This document shows, one piece after another, positions 27,381-36,690 of a stretch of 64,000 nt of DNA; position 1 is the first letter of the stretch, and each line of letters opens with the position of its first letter. The translations under genes were made by a program, and so were the position numbers. The DNA comes from Vespula vulgaris (Eukaryota; Arthropoda; Insecta; Hymenoptera; Vespidae), in the NCBI RefSeq assembly GCF_905475345.1, contig NC_066586.1, positions 11,266,900 through 11,330,899 of the forward strand. The letters are read 5' to 3'. The notes beneath the pieces are model-generated. The model saw nothing but the letters and a program-made list of their open reading frames with translations, was not told the DNA's origin and made no database searches.

Positions 27381-27612
27381 TTAATACAAATAATTTTTCG
27401 GTTCCTCCGTTGGTTGGCCACAAACACCGTGATACTTTTTAGAGACGAGGCTTCTGCTACGGCAATTTTCTATTTCCAAGAAACACTCGTTGCTATAGGT
27501 CATTCCGTCGGTGCCACAAACTGGATCGTAATATGGTGGACAGATCTTTTGACAGCCACGGAACAAGAAACCTTGAACGCATCGTTTCATTGGTACCACG
27601 TACACGTGTTTC
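27381..27612 (-). CDS. Kazal gene exon H (end of domain 8, domain 9, stop codon)
   Basis: The acceptor is CATTTTAG|GAAACA. The exon gives [12 protein letters not shown] (end of domain 8), then complete domain 9 ([18 protein letters not shown] to YHGVC) and a 12-residue tail before TAA at 27381-27383. Domain 9 has 13 residues between Cys5 and Cys6 and Pro at P1. This terminal exon holds a whole Kazal domain, as exon B does. A degenerate copy of its acceptor and first codons sits 302 bp upstream in the preceding intron (see 27590-28215). Confidence 0.93.
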
Positions 27613-30600
27613 CTAAAATGATATTTAACGTTTCAAATATATTAATCGCAGCAAATATATTAATTACAATTCATATTTCTTTTGAAATATCTAATACCTA
27701 ATGATCGTTCCAAAAAATGAATAAAAAAATTTTCATAAATCGTAAAAAATAGATTGTTACAATATATAGTCAATGTTTATCCTGAAAAATTAATAACAGA
27801 GATGTTAGGAAACAAGATTATTAGTGTAACGTATAGTTAGTATTAATTCCTAATTATAGCTTAAAAAAATTAATGAAACTAATGAATATAATTGGTAACA
27901 CCTACACGTGTTACCTAAAATGATATTTAACGTTTCAAATATATTAATTAAAATTCATATTTCTTTAGAAATATCTAACATATAATGATCATTCCAACAA
28001 GTGAATAAAGAAACTTTTATGAATCGTTACTATAGATTGTTACAATAAATAGTTAATGTTTATTTTGAAAAAGTAATAAAAGAATTGTTACAAAAAAATT
28101 ATTAGAAATACAATTAATTACAGAACAATTAATTACATTAGAAATACAATTAAAGAAATACAATTAATATTAATTCTTAATTATAGTTTTAAAAAATGAA
28201 TAACATTAATAATAAAATTAATAAGAAATAAAAATAATTATGACCTATATTTAAAATAATAATGATTGTTAGGAGTAACTATGTTAAAGTATTAGCTTAC
28301 CCGCAATTGTCCCTCTTCATTTCACACTCGTTACGATAAAGCTTGTTATCCGAACCGCAAACGAATTGACGTTCTCCACTACAAATTTGATTACAAAGCG
28401 CTGTGGTACGACAATGCTGAGCAGGAACTTGAACTACCCTCTGACCACATGTCTCGTGGCGAAGATGGCAAAGCGAGCTTTGAACAAAACGGATCAATTG
28501 TACTAATTCAATATTATAAGTATTAAAATATTTTCTCAAAAATCCTCACTAGATTTGTAAATATTCTACTACCGTTTTAATCGATTAAAAAAAAATCATT
28601 ATTTCCTAAACGACTAAATATTTATACGACAATTTATAAATAAGTATATATAAATAATCTATACAAATATACTAAAATACATTAATATATATTAATTAAT
28701 ATTTGTTATTCTAATACTTTCTACTAATGCATTAATTAATATTAATATAAAATATATAGTATATAAATTAATAAATTGGTACAGAGTAATATGATAGTAT
28801 ATATTCATATAAATACGTTATAGTTATACTGATGTATACTTGTATTCTATTATAAAGTATATTTTTTCAATATATATATAAAAAATAAATTATTTGGATA
28901 CTGCAAGAAAATAATAAATAAGTATATTGATATAGGAACACTGAAAACTATGATATATTTTTCTCTCTATATCGAAATCAAAATTAGGAACCCTCTTAAA
29001 TTTATCAAATGAGATTCTTAACGAGAGTCGATTTAAAGGAAATAAAATTTTTAATCACCGATAAACGTTCCCGTCGCTTCCACAAACTGGTTCCTCTGGC
29101 ACTTCGTTGCAATCTTCAGGACACTCTTCTATTTCCTTCAAGGTCGTACATTCGCCAACATGAGCCAATTGGATACCCTTCCTAAAAAGGGTTACCATAA
29201 AAAATCAAGATTAATTCATCGGTCGTTTTATTTCTTTTTTCATTCTTCTTTTTTCTTTTTTTTTACTTTTCTTTCATTAGTTCGATGCGCTTCTTTGGTA
29301 GACACAAATCAAATCGAATACGAATTTTACCTATTAGAAAATATTTTATTTTTATTTTATGCTACTCACAGACAGATCGCTACGTTCAAGTGACATTGAT
29401 TTGGATATGTACTAGCGTCGCTTCCACAGACCGGATCCACTTCGTTTCCACAACGTTGCTGTTGCTTCATGCACTTCGTTAAACGTGGCCGACACTTCTC
29501 GAAGTCCACTACGGTCACCTTCCTTCTAGCTTGCCTGTTGAACCGTTCAACCGATTTAACATAAACTCTTTTTTTCTTAACTTACTTCGTATTGCTTTTA
29601 ATTATATGATTTTTTTTTTTTTTAATATTTTATATCGTTTCTTGATAAAGAATTTTTTCTTCTTTTCTTTCCTTTTTAATTATAACGACACCCTTCGTTC
29701 AATTGCCTTCTATATATAGTTTGCCTGTTAGATTAAATTCAAGCGATTCAACGTAATTCCCTTTTTCCTAATTTACTTTGTATTCTTTTGAATTAATTAT
29801 ATAATTTTGTTCAATCGTTTACTATCGTTTACCTATGTGATTTTTTTTTCCACTGTAACAAGTGTCCTTCGTCTGACTTGTTATCATATATAAAAATTAA
29901 TATATTGTATAAATTTGTTGTCAGAGATACGTCTAGTCCCGACGTTGGATGAAGAGAAGATCAAAGTAAACAGGACGTTACTTGAAATATTTTATTTCGT
30001 TGGTTAAACGTCGAACGTTCGAACATGGTTCATCTTCAAGTTGAGTGGACACGTTTGACCTTCAACCAGCATCATCGTAATGTGTTAGCAAAGAGTTCAA
30101 CCGGTGTGTATACCCATACGTTGCATCAAAGCGTTAACGTTCGACGTCAAAACGGTTTAGAGTGTCTGTTCGAGCGGAAGAAGGCTCGTTTCGAACAGTT
30201 ATTGTACACTGAACTGAAGGTACGTATTTAACATCTCTTCGATAAAATGTTTCATAAATGTTCATCTGATTCTTTATCTGCGTAGGCGCCTGCACGCGCG
30301 CGCGACTCTACTTTCTGTATTATGTGTGTTTACGTGTCGAATTTGTCGTTCATATATTTCTTCTCATAACAAGTAATGTGTCTTACATAATCAAATTTTC
30401 TTGAATCTTTTCTTAAGGAAAGTTCTTCAAAATAACAAACTTAAATCTATAAAATAGCTATTTTCAAATTTATACAAATAGCTATTATATATATGAAAGA
30501 AGCTATCTAATAATTTTTAAGATTAAGAAAGTAATATTTAAACTTCTAAAAGTTTCCTCAATTTTCTCACTTACAATTCTACAAGTTCTTATTCTTTTGA

Positions 30601-33600
30601 GAATTCTATAGATAAAAATGGTATTATCTTTATTGATTCAAAATGTATATTACTATTACAGTGATTATAGAGAATAGAAATATTGGGTTGATTCATAAGT
30701 AATCGTGATTATAAACAAATGCTGTTATTTATTAGGTCAATAATAAAATTTTAAATATTAGAATAATAAGTGGCAGTAATTCTGATACTTAATTGTTTAT
30801 ACCGATCAAAATAGTCATTTATTTTACAAAATATTCAGAATTGATTAATAAAAATATCGATCAAATAAGTAGAAGTGATAAGTAGTTTACATAATAATGA
30901 TAAAAGTTTAATAAGTTTAATATCTATTATAATCATTATTATAAAGTTATGATAGTGAAGAAAGTTTATTATAATAAAGTGGCTCTTATTTATGAATCAA
31001 CTGAATAGCTATATAAAATAGTGAAAGTGAAAATTCTTATTATGATATCATATTTATTAGATTGGTACGTATATAAGTATTTCTTTATTGATTATTTAAA
31101 ATGATATTTATATTCATTGATCAACCCGATACTTTCAATATTCTAGTTCAAAATACATAAATCGAAAAAAAAGATTAATAATAGAGATGAAAAAATTAGA
31201 ATTTATTCCATATTTATCAAAATTCTTAGAAATGAAAGAACGAGTGAATCTATATCTATATAAATTTCTAACGAATAATTTAAAAAGTTTAACTAACTGA
31301 AATAATTAGAAATAAATAGTTCGGAAACAGTTATAAAACTAAAATATATAATATAAGAAATATAATTGTAAAATTAAATTATATAATATAAGAAATAATA
31401 TTTGGGAAAAATTTCCTAACTGAGAAGATGTACGCATAATTATTTAATTAGAAAAAAAAAAGATAGTTAAATTATGCTCACGTTTCAATGAATCAATTTC
31501 TTTCAGAGACTTCTTCAGAAAACTCACTAAATTACACGATTAATGTCTTTCATGTTTAAAATATATTTAAACAATCCAAACAAAGTAGAGAAAATCAAAT
31601 AATTTTCTACAATGTAGAAATATAAAAATATATTTAAATAATAATAATAATAATAATAATGACAGAATATTATGTTCAAATCATATAATAAAAATCAATA
31701 AGTTATTTATTTGTTTAATTATATATTAAACATATAAATTTAATTATATATGTTAAGTACTTGAAAACTACAACTTTTCAAACTAAACTCTAAAACTTTT
31801 TAAACGATTAAAAAAAAATATTTATATAATATATATATTACATGGGAATTGTTTTGATCACTTTTCTAAATTTTTTCTATTGATCATAAAACTTTTCTAT
31901 TTCTCACGTTCAATGTTAAAAGCAATTCACTCACCCGCAGTTGAGCATCTGCATTTCGCACTCGTTCCTATAGATATTTCCGTCCGATCCACAGATCGGT
32001 ACTTCCGGCTCGTGCCTACAGTCGAGCGGACACGCGTTCGACTGACTTCCGGATGTCCGTTCTCGCGACACACAGAATGACATTGGCACTTCAAACACGT
32101 GCTTTCTAAAAAGATATTTCAAACGATTTATCGAATGTAAACGAATACTTCAAAGAAATCTTCGACCAGTTTCAAATATTCATTAATATCCGTCATTATT
32201 GAAACTCTATCGAACGTTCGTTAATCCCTAAATGCGTTACATATATACGATATATCAATAAATTTAACGTAATGTAATTCGCAAATTTTAAATAAATGAA
32301 AAAAAGAAGAGAATTACAAATCATTGTAAAAATCAAAAAAGAATCAAAAAGGAAGATAAATAAATTATTCGTTAAAGGTTTAACACTCGTGATATATCGT
32401 AACGAAACAGAATAATATTATATCACTTCTTTTTTTAAATACGCGAGATTATTTAATAATTAAGAGATTATTAATAACGATCGATCAATGATACTCACAC
32501 TTATATATAAATATAATACATAAATAATTCATGATAAAATTATCTAACAAAAAAACCTATCCAACGAACATATTCGTAAAGAATACTATTCGAACGTAGA
32601 ACATTACATCCCTTCGTTCTAATAAACCAACGAAACTTTATGAGAAATGTATATAAAACGACTAACGAACGTTCGGAAGAAACGTATGTATGTGCTTGCA
32701 ACGTTAACGAAGTAGGTACACGAAGTGGCTCGTTAATAACGAAGCACGTTTACTAACTGAGGGAAGAGAAAGAGGAAGAGCAAAGATAAAGAGGAGAAGG
32801 AAGGAAGAGAAGTAAGGTAGTTCGAAGGACCCCATGAGACTTTCCTTTAGCTTACATTTACCTTCGGGCAAAATGTAAATTACGATGTTATATATATATT
32901 ATATATATACTAGGTAGGTAGGTAGGTAGGTAGGTAGCTAGGTAGATAGGTAGATAATATACCGTAATAGTTGTAATCCTAGTGGAAACTAGGATTTCTG
33001 TTCTTACCCGCAATTCTTAGCTCGCATTTTGCAGGTGTTCGCATAGAGGATACCGTCGCTACCACAGGCTGGCTTAGCACCACGCCAACACGATTCACGA
33101 CAATGTCTTGTGGTCTGGCAATGTTTCTTATTCGTACGCACGACTCCTTGTCTGTTGAAGAAAAATATAAAAAAGTAAAAAAGAAAGAAAGAAAAAAAGA
33201 AAAGATAAAAATCCGATTCGATTAGCGCGACTCTTCGTTGCTAACCCGTCGAATAACTTCTTTCTCTTTCTTTCTCTCTCTATCTCTCTCTCTGTCTCTC
33301 TATCTATCTGTCTCTTTCTCTCTTTCTTTCTATCTCTTATTGCAACGAGCTATTCGAAGTCCCTCTAGGTTTTGCCTTCTCTTTGAAAACTAATACCGGT
33401 ACTTCGTAAAGCGTTATCTTTGGAATGTACTTCCTTCAGGCAATAGCACATATAATGTATATATATATATATACACATATATATGTATATATACATTCTT
33501 TTTTGGATCGAAAATGTCCGACCTTTATCGTTGAGATGAATTTTACTCAAAGAACAATAGTTTATTTTCTCAAAGCGATTATTTATATGTATATGTATGA

Positions 33601-35208
33601 GAGAAAAATAATTATTTTACGTTTAATTATCGCATTTTTTTAAATTCTTGTCTCGATTAATTATGTATTAATTATTAATTTAAGATATGTGTGTCTATAT
33701 ATACATATATATATATATATATATGCATACACTTATATAACACTAATATTCAAGTTATCAGTGTAAATTAATTTTCTTAAAACAACACAGCTTTACTATT
33801 TCTATCAACAATAAATATTACAATGTAAAACAGATTGATTAATATTTCATCATAAATGTAACATATATTAATCTAATATATTCTTATATTAAAGGAATTT
33901 TCCAGAAGATCATTATTAATTTAAATTAATTTCATTTCAAACGATGACAAAATATGTTTGCCAGTTTCATAAATAATACTTATTATTATAAAATAATGTA
34001 AAAATAAATTTCGATCAAGGATCTAATTTCGAAGCAAAGAAGAGAAAATTTTGTTTCTTTTTTATTATTTTTTGTTCATACCCGCATGTGAGTAACTTCA
34101 TTTGACAAGTCGACTTGTAAACGTTGCCATCGCTACCGCATACGGGACCATCGAGTGGTGCAAAATCGCACGAAACCGGACAGTTTTCTCTGTGAGCAGA
34201 AATATTATTGCATGGTCCAAGATGCGAGAGCTCGATTCCCACCCTGCAGATTTCGACTCTGATCATGCATTTGTTGAGATAAGTTCGACCATCGGTACCG
34301 CATACCGGATCCTGATCGCCGGAACAACGATGCTCGCACTTGCTGCCCGATGACCTCAAGCAAGCAGTTTTCTCTGTCGCCATAGTCACTCCTGAACAGA
34401 ATTGTCACTTTTATTTGTTAAGCTTAAATATTAACGAACAACATCGCCATCTCATATAATTTGAACTACTACAAATATTTTTTCTAATATTTTCTTTTTA
34501 TCCCGCAAATATAATATAAATTCGTGATAAGACGTCTTCATTACGAAACGATCTCACTTTTATTATTTTTCGTTGTTATTATTAATTAAGTAATTTTTTT
34601 TTTCTTTTCATCTTTGACATGCTATATATTTTTTATTATTAATTATTTAGACTTTGAAATTCTATAAAAGTTTGTTTGAATAATATTTCTAAGAAATCTT
34701 TTCAATATATTTAATCCTGTAAATTTGTTCATGTAGTATTATTTACATTAAAAAAATATATATAATACATATATATATTTATATTTATATTATAAAACTA
34801 TATATTCGTAATATATAATATATATTTATATATAATAATAATTCGTATTCTTGATACATAATACACCAACATGTGTATTAAAACTGTAAAGCATACAATT
34901 ATCTTAATGTAACATTTTTATTATATTTATCGGAAAATAGGCTTGAAATCTAATTGATATGAAAAAGCAGTTGGACCGGAATTAAGAAGCTATATAGAAA
35001 CACGGTGACGATAGCAAATGATGAAAATGGAGCGTGTGCATATTAACGTGCGAGAAACGAGCTATAATGAATGTAATTAACAACTCCTTACCCTTTCCAC
35101 ACATCTTCTTCCGCATTTCACACTGGGAAGCATATATGATACCGTCGCTGCCGCATACTGGCTCCCCGCTTGGTGGACATATCCGGGGACACGCGCCGGA
35201 CACATAAT
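27381..35208 (-). CDS. Secreted multi-Kazal-domain protein (nine Kazal domains, eight exons seen)
   Basis: Exons, in transcript order: A 35208-35092, B 34391-34082, C 33151-33008, D 32105-31935, E 29525-29370, F 29181-29059, G 28477-28301, H 27612-27381. They have AG/GT borders and join in frame. The product carries nine copies of the Kazal pattern C-x3/6-C-x7-9-C-[GST]-D-x3-Y-x2/3-C-x6-C-x11-14-C, most with the CGSDG core. Kazal domains are small disulfide-bonded folds found in extracellular serine protease inhibitors, agrin and follistatin. No other domain, transmembrane helix or GPI signal is visible after domain 9; the tail is a short Gln/Glu/Pro-rich stretch ending in Tyr-Leu-Tyr. Predicted P1 residues (second after Cys2) for domains 1-9 are Pro, Gly, Phe, Arg, His, Asn, Glu, Gly, Pro, so broad inhibition of trypsin-like enzymes is unlikely. 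Exon A opens with two-thirds of a codon, so either an upstream exon exists or translation starts in the pyrimidine-rich stretch just upstream (see 35209-35287). The family is certain; the orthologue and the 5' end are not. Confidence 0.9.
27590..28215. repeat. Diverged direct tandem duplication (period about 302 bp) spanning the exon H acceptor
   Basis: Unit 1 is about 27590-27890 and unit 2 about 27892-28215. Shared words include TACACGTGTT, CTAAAATGATATTTAACG and TTCAAATATATTAATT in the same order. Unit 1 contains the real acceptor and first 20 or so bases of exon H. The matching place in unit 2 keeps CATTTTAG as a decoy acceptor at about 27915, but the copied coding bases now read straight into TAA and TAG. 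It is thus a dead partial exon copy inside intron G/H. Confidence 0.8.
28301..28477 (-). CDS. Kazal gene exon G (second half of domain 7, most of domain 8)
   Basis: The exon starts after TTGTTCAAAG and ends at TTGCGG|GTAAGC, phase 2 both sides. It continues domain 7 as [12 protein letters not shown] and [11 protein letters not shown], then encodes domain 8 ([18 protein letters not shown] to KRDNCG). The join after exon F restores Y-R-S-L-C with correct Tyr to Cys4 spacing, which confirms the splice. The acceptor CAAAG has a weak pyrimidine tract, but the frame and domain spacing leave no alternative. Confidence 0.9.
29059..29181 (-). CDS. Kazal gene exon F (end of domain 6, first half of domain 7)
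   Basis: The acceptor is CCTTTTTAG|GAAGGG and the donor TATCG|GTGATT, phase 2 both sides. The exon ends domain 6 with [11 protein letters not shown], the classic G-I-x-L-x-H-x-G-x-C ending, and starts domain 7 ([19 protein letters not shown]). It stops right after Tyr and two bases of the Arg codon, so its donor lies inside the domain core, unlike every other exon here. The intron to exon E is only 188 bp. The Cys1-Cys3 segment is acidic and P1 is Glu. Confidence 0.9.
29370..29525 (-). CDS. Kazal gene exon E (end of domain 5, most of domain 6)
   Basis: The exon encodes [11 protein letters not shown] (end of domain 5) and domain 6 ([20 protein letters not shown] to VAICL), with donor TGTCT|GTGAGT in phase 2. 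Two in-frame acceptors lie nine bases apart: CAACAG (exon from 29534) and GCTAG (exon from 29525). I chose 29525 because it gives 11 residues between Cys5 and Cys6, as in domains 3, 4, 7 and 8, and aligns the conserved Val. The longer form would add Gln-Ala-Arg. Domain 6 has SDAST in place of the usual SDGxx, Leu instead of Gly after Cys5, and Asn at P1. Confidence 0.88.
30025..30231 (+). other. Unexplained GC-richer open frame in the Kazal intron, opposite strand
   Basis: From an ATG, 68 codons are open with mixed composition (Val, Gln, His, Arg, Glu, Leu; no simple repeat), in a patch clearly less AT-rich than the intron around it. Near its end lies a good donor, GAAG|GTACGT, at about 30220. 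The 12-bp palindromic words ACGTCGAACGTT (about 30008) and AACGTTCGACGT (about 30137) occur as an inverted pair. I do not recognise the protein. It could be an exon of a nested gene, a fragment of a mobile element or chance. Confidence 0.25.
30683..31005. mobile_element. Mariner-like MITE, 323 bp, in the intron between exons D and E
   Basis: The left end after TA (30681-30682) reads TTGGGTTGATTCATAAGTAA. The right end before TA (31006-31007), read on the minus strand, is TTCAGTTGATTCATAAATAA. These inverted ends match over most of 20 bp and resemble known mariner termini (TTGGGTTGGC...TAAGTAA), and TA is the mariner target. The interior is AT-rich with no transposase frame, so it is a non-autonomous copy. 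Confidence 0.75.
31057..31129. mobile_element. Short second mariner-like terminus pair, 73 bp
   Basis: The sequence after TA starts TTAGATTGGTACGTATATAAG, and the other end read on the minus strand is TCGGGTTGATCAATGAATAT, also next to TA (31130-31131). Both resemble mariner ends, only 73 bp apart and 50 bp from the larger MITE. It may be a severe deletion derivative, or the right part of one compound element that starts at 30683. Confidence 0.4.
31935..32105 (-). CDS. Kazal gene exon D (end of domain 4, most of domain 5)
   Basis: The acceptor is ATCTTTTTAG|AAAGCA and the donor CTGCGG|GTGAGT, phase 2 both sides. It supplies [12 protein letters not shown], closing domain 4, then a Ser/Arg-rich linker, then domain 5 ([19 protein letters not shown] to MLNCG). 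Cys2 to Cys3 spacing is eight residues and P1 is His. The opening block KHVFEVPM closely resembles KHVYVVPM at the start of exon H, evidence that these exon units arose by duplication. Confidence 0.92.
32911..32956. repeat. (TAGG)n / (TAGA)n in intron C/D
   Basis: Seven TAGG units, then TAGC, TAGG and TAGA units. It lies 50 bp past the donor of exon C. Confidence 0.9.
33008..33151 (-). CDS. Kazal gene exon C (end of domain 3, most of domain 4)
   Basis: The acceptor is TTCTTCAACAG|ACAAGG and the donor TTGCGG|GTAAGA, phase 2 on both sides. It completes domain 3 with [12 protein letters not shown] and encodes domain 4 from [19 protein letters not shown] to RAKNCG. Domain 4 has Arg at the predicted P1 position (CWR), the only P1 in the protein that fits trypsin-like targets. 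The exon is too short to appear as a long open frame and was found from the CGSDG core at about 33,052-33,066. Confidence 0.92.
34082..34391 (-). CDS. Kazal gene exon B (end of domain 1, domain 2, start of domain 3)
   Basis: The acceptor is TTCTGTTCAG|GAGTGACT and the donor TGCGG|GTATGA. This is the longest exon and the only one holding a complete Kazal domain. Domain 2 runs from [18 protein letters not shown] through [12 protein letters not shown], the classic Kazal C-terminus with G-I-x-L-x-H-x-G-x-C. Domain 3 starts at [20 protein letters not shown] and stops at LTCG. Domain 3 has nine residues between Cys2 and Cys3, two more than usual, with Phe at P1. The fusion of two domain units in one exon suggests that an intron was lost between domains 2 and 3. 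Confidence 0.93.
35092..35208 (-). CDS. Kazal gene exon A (domain 1, Cys1 to Cys5)
   Basis: The acceptor is a very strong T-rich tract ending in TTTTTGCAG, and the donor reads AAAGG|GTAAGG. The exon takes one base of a codon from upstream and ends with one base of a Gly codon (phase 1 out). It encodes [20 protein letters not shown] and the following segment with Tyr, Cys4 (QCEM) and Cys5 (MCGKG). Cys6 of this domain comes from exon B (TEKTAC). Residue P1 is Pro, which is unfavourable for canonical inhibition. It is the only exon joined to the next in phase 1. Confidence 0.9.
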
Positions 35209-35287
35209 CTGCAAAAACAAAAAAATAAGAAGAAAAGAAAAATAAATAAATAAATAAAACAAAGAAAAGAAGAAATAAAGCATACAC
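35209..35287 (-). other. Possible alternative start of the Kazal gene: ATG plus signal-peptide-like stretch, or just intron end
   Basis: The reading frame of exon A stays open upstream to an ATG at 35285-35287. It would encode about 26 residues, Met-Tyr-Ala-Leu-Phe then almost only Phe, Leu, Tyr, Val, Ile and Ser, ending Val-Phe-Ala before Asp-Tyr-Val-Ser. That would pass as a signal peptide with an A-D cleavage site and give a complete 502-residue secreted protein. The same bases are a textbook pyrimidine tract ending in TTTGCAG, and any T-rich intron end translates to Phe/Leu. The n-region has no positive charge and the ATG context (TGTATG) is weak. I lean slightly towards an intron with an unseen upstream exon. 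Confidence 0.4.
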
Positions 35288-35325
35288 AAGAAAAAAAAGA
35301 AAGAAAAACCAAAAAAAAAATCGAT

Positions 35326-35406
35326 TCCGGTTATTATGATACGAAAGAGATATATTACGACCGAGAGAAGGTCTTTTACAAAGTCGATCCTACAGGATTC
35401 GTACCG
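35326..35406 (+). other. 27-codon open stretch ending at a consensus donor, opposite the Kazal gene
   Basis: Just upstream of Kazal exon A, the plus strand encodes SGYYDTKEIYYDREKVFYKV and seven more residues to Gly-Phe-Val-Pro, ending in phase 0 at CCG|GTAAGTGG. The composition is protein-like, unlike the poly-A tract before it. There is no good acceptor or in-frame ATG upstream. I do not recognise it; chance is likely. Confidence 0.15.
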
Positions 35407-35657
35407 GTAAGTGGGATCTCTTGTTGAGAATTTCAGTCGTAAATATCAGTGCAATTCAATTTTTCATGTCGACCGAGAAACGAAGCGGCAGATACTTATA
35501 TATACATACTTGTGTGTGTATGTGTATGCGTATATGTATGTATGTATGCATACATATATAGAGAGGCAATTAACTCGAGATGCATCTAAAATGAGACGAC
35601 CGTTACTCTGTTTTATTATTACCCATCAAAATCGCGCTCTACCTTGCTTTGCCCTTT

Positions 35658-35684
35658 ATCTCTCTCTCTCTCTCTCTCTCTTCA

Positions 35685-35735
<51 letters not shown>

Positions 35736-35760
35736 GTCTGTCTCTCTCTCTCTTTCTCTT
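35658..35760. repeat. Long interrupted (CT)n
   Basis: About 100 bp of CT with a few GT and TT interruptions. Confidence 0.95.
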
Positions 35761-36625
35761 CGACCAAGTACTCCCGCATTATCGTAATGACATAATAGTA
35801 ATAATATCGCCAACGCCCGTAATAATACTCACCGCGAAGGAAGTAATGAGTAAAGTTGAGGAAACAAAAAATTGTTGCTTCGAATAATAATAAGCGAAGA
35901 GAGTCATCCTTTATGGCAAACTTTCTTATTTTTTTGTTTCTTTTTTTTTCATCTTCCGTACCTCACATACCATCGTGTTTTATTTTATTTTTATGTAACT
36001 AAACGTTCGATGTCGATAAAACTTCCATCTCGTGATCGTTTCGTTATAAATAATTGATATGATTTAATCGAATTACGTGACAAAGAATTAATATCATTTA
36101 TGATCATATCCGATCATTTAATTACACTTGTAATTGTTTGAAAAAATAAAAAAAAAATCATTTTCAAATTATAATCAATGGTAATAACAATTACGTATTA
36201 TTTGACGTAGTATTTTATTTTACGATAGGACATTAAACGTTGACCATGAAATTATGACACGTATGTGTTACATCATAAATTATAAAAATCGATAACGATC
36301 ATATTTAATCATCTCCATTTCAGTTGGTATCAGGCATGGAATTTCTTTTTTCAATTTTTAATTACGATTAATTAAGTGTGAATTACAGAAGTAGGGAGAA
36401 TAATAGTCGAGGACACAACTGCGAGACATTCACCCCGATGACGTGGCACCGTCTACGGCAGATCGCAATATTTATTTCGCGAGATTCCGTCGAAACTTTA
36501 ATTGCTTCCGGCTGACCGATCGAGTAAAGATCTACCGTCTAGGTCCGGTACACCTGGTCTCGGTCCAGTGATCGTCGGGTCAACAGCACACAGGATTTAC
36601 TATGTTCCTTTTATACATAGACGTA

Positions 36626-36630
<5 letters not shown>

Positions 36631-36690
<60 letters not shown>
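36631..36690. repeat. (TA)n and (ATATGT)n
   Basis: TA array followed by five TATATG hexamers. Confidence 0.9.
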
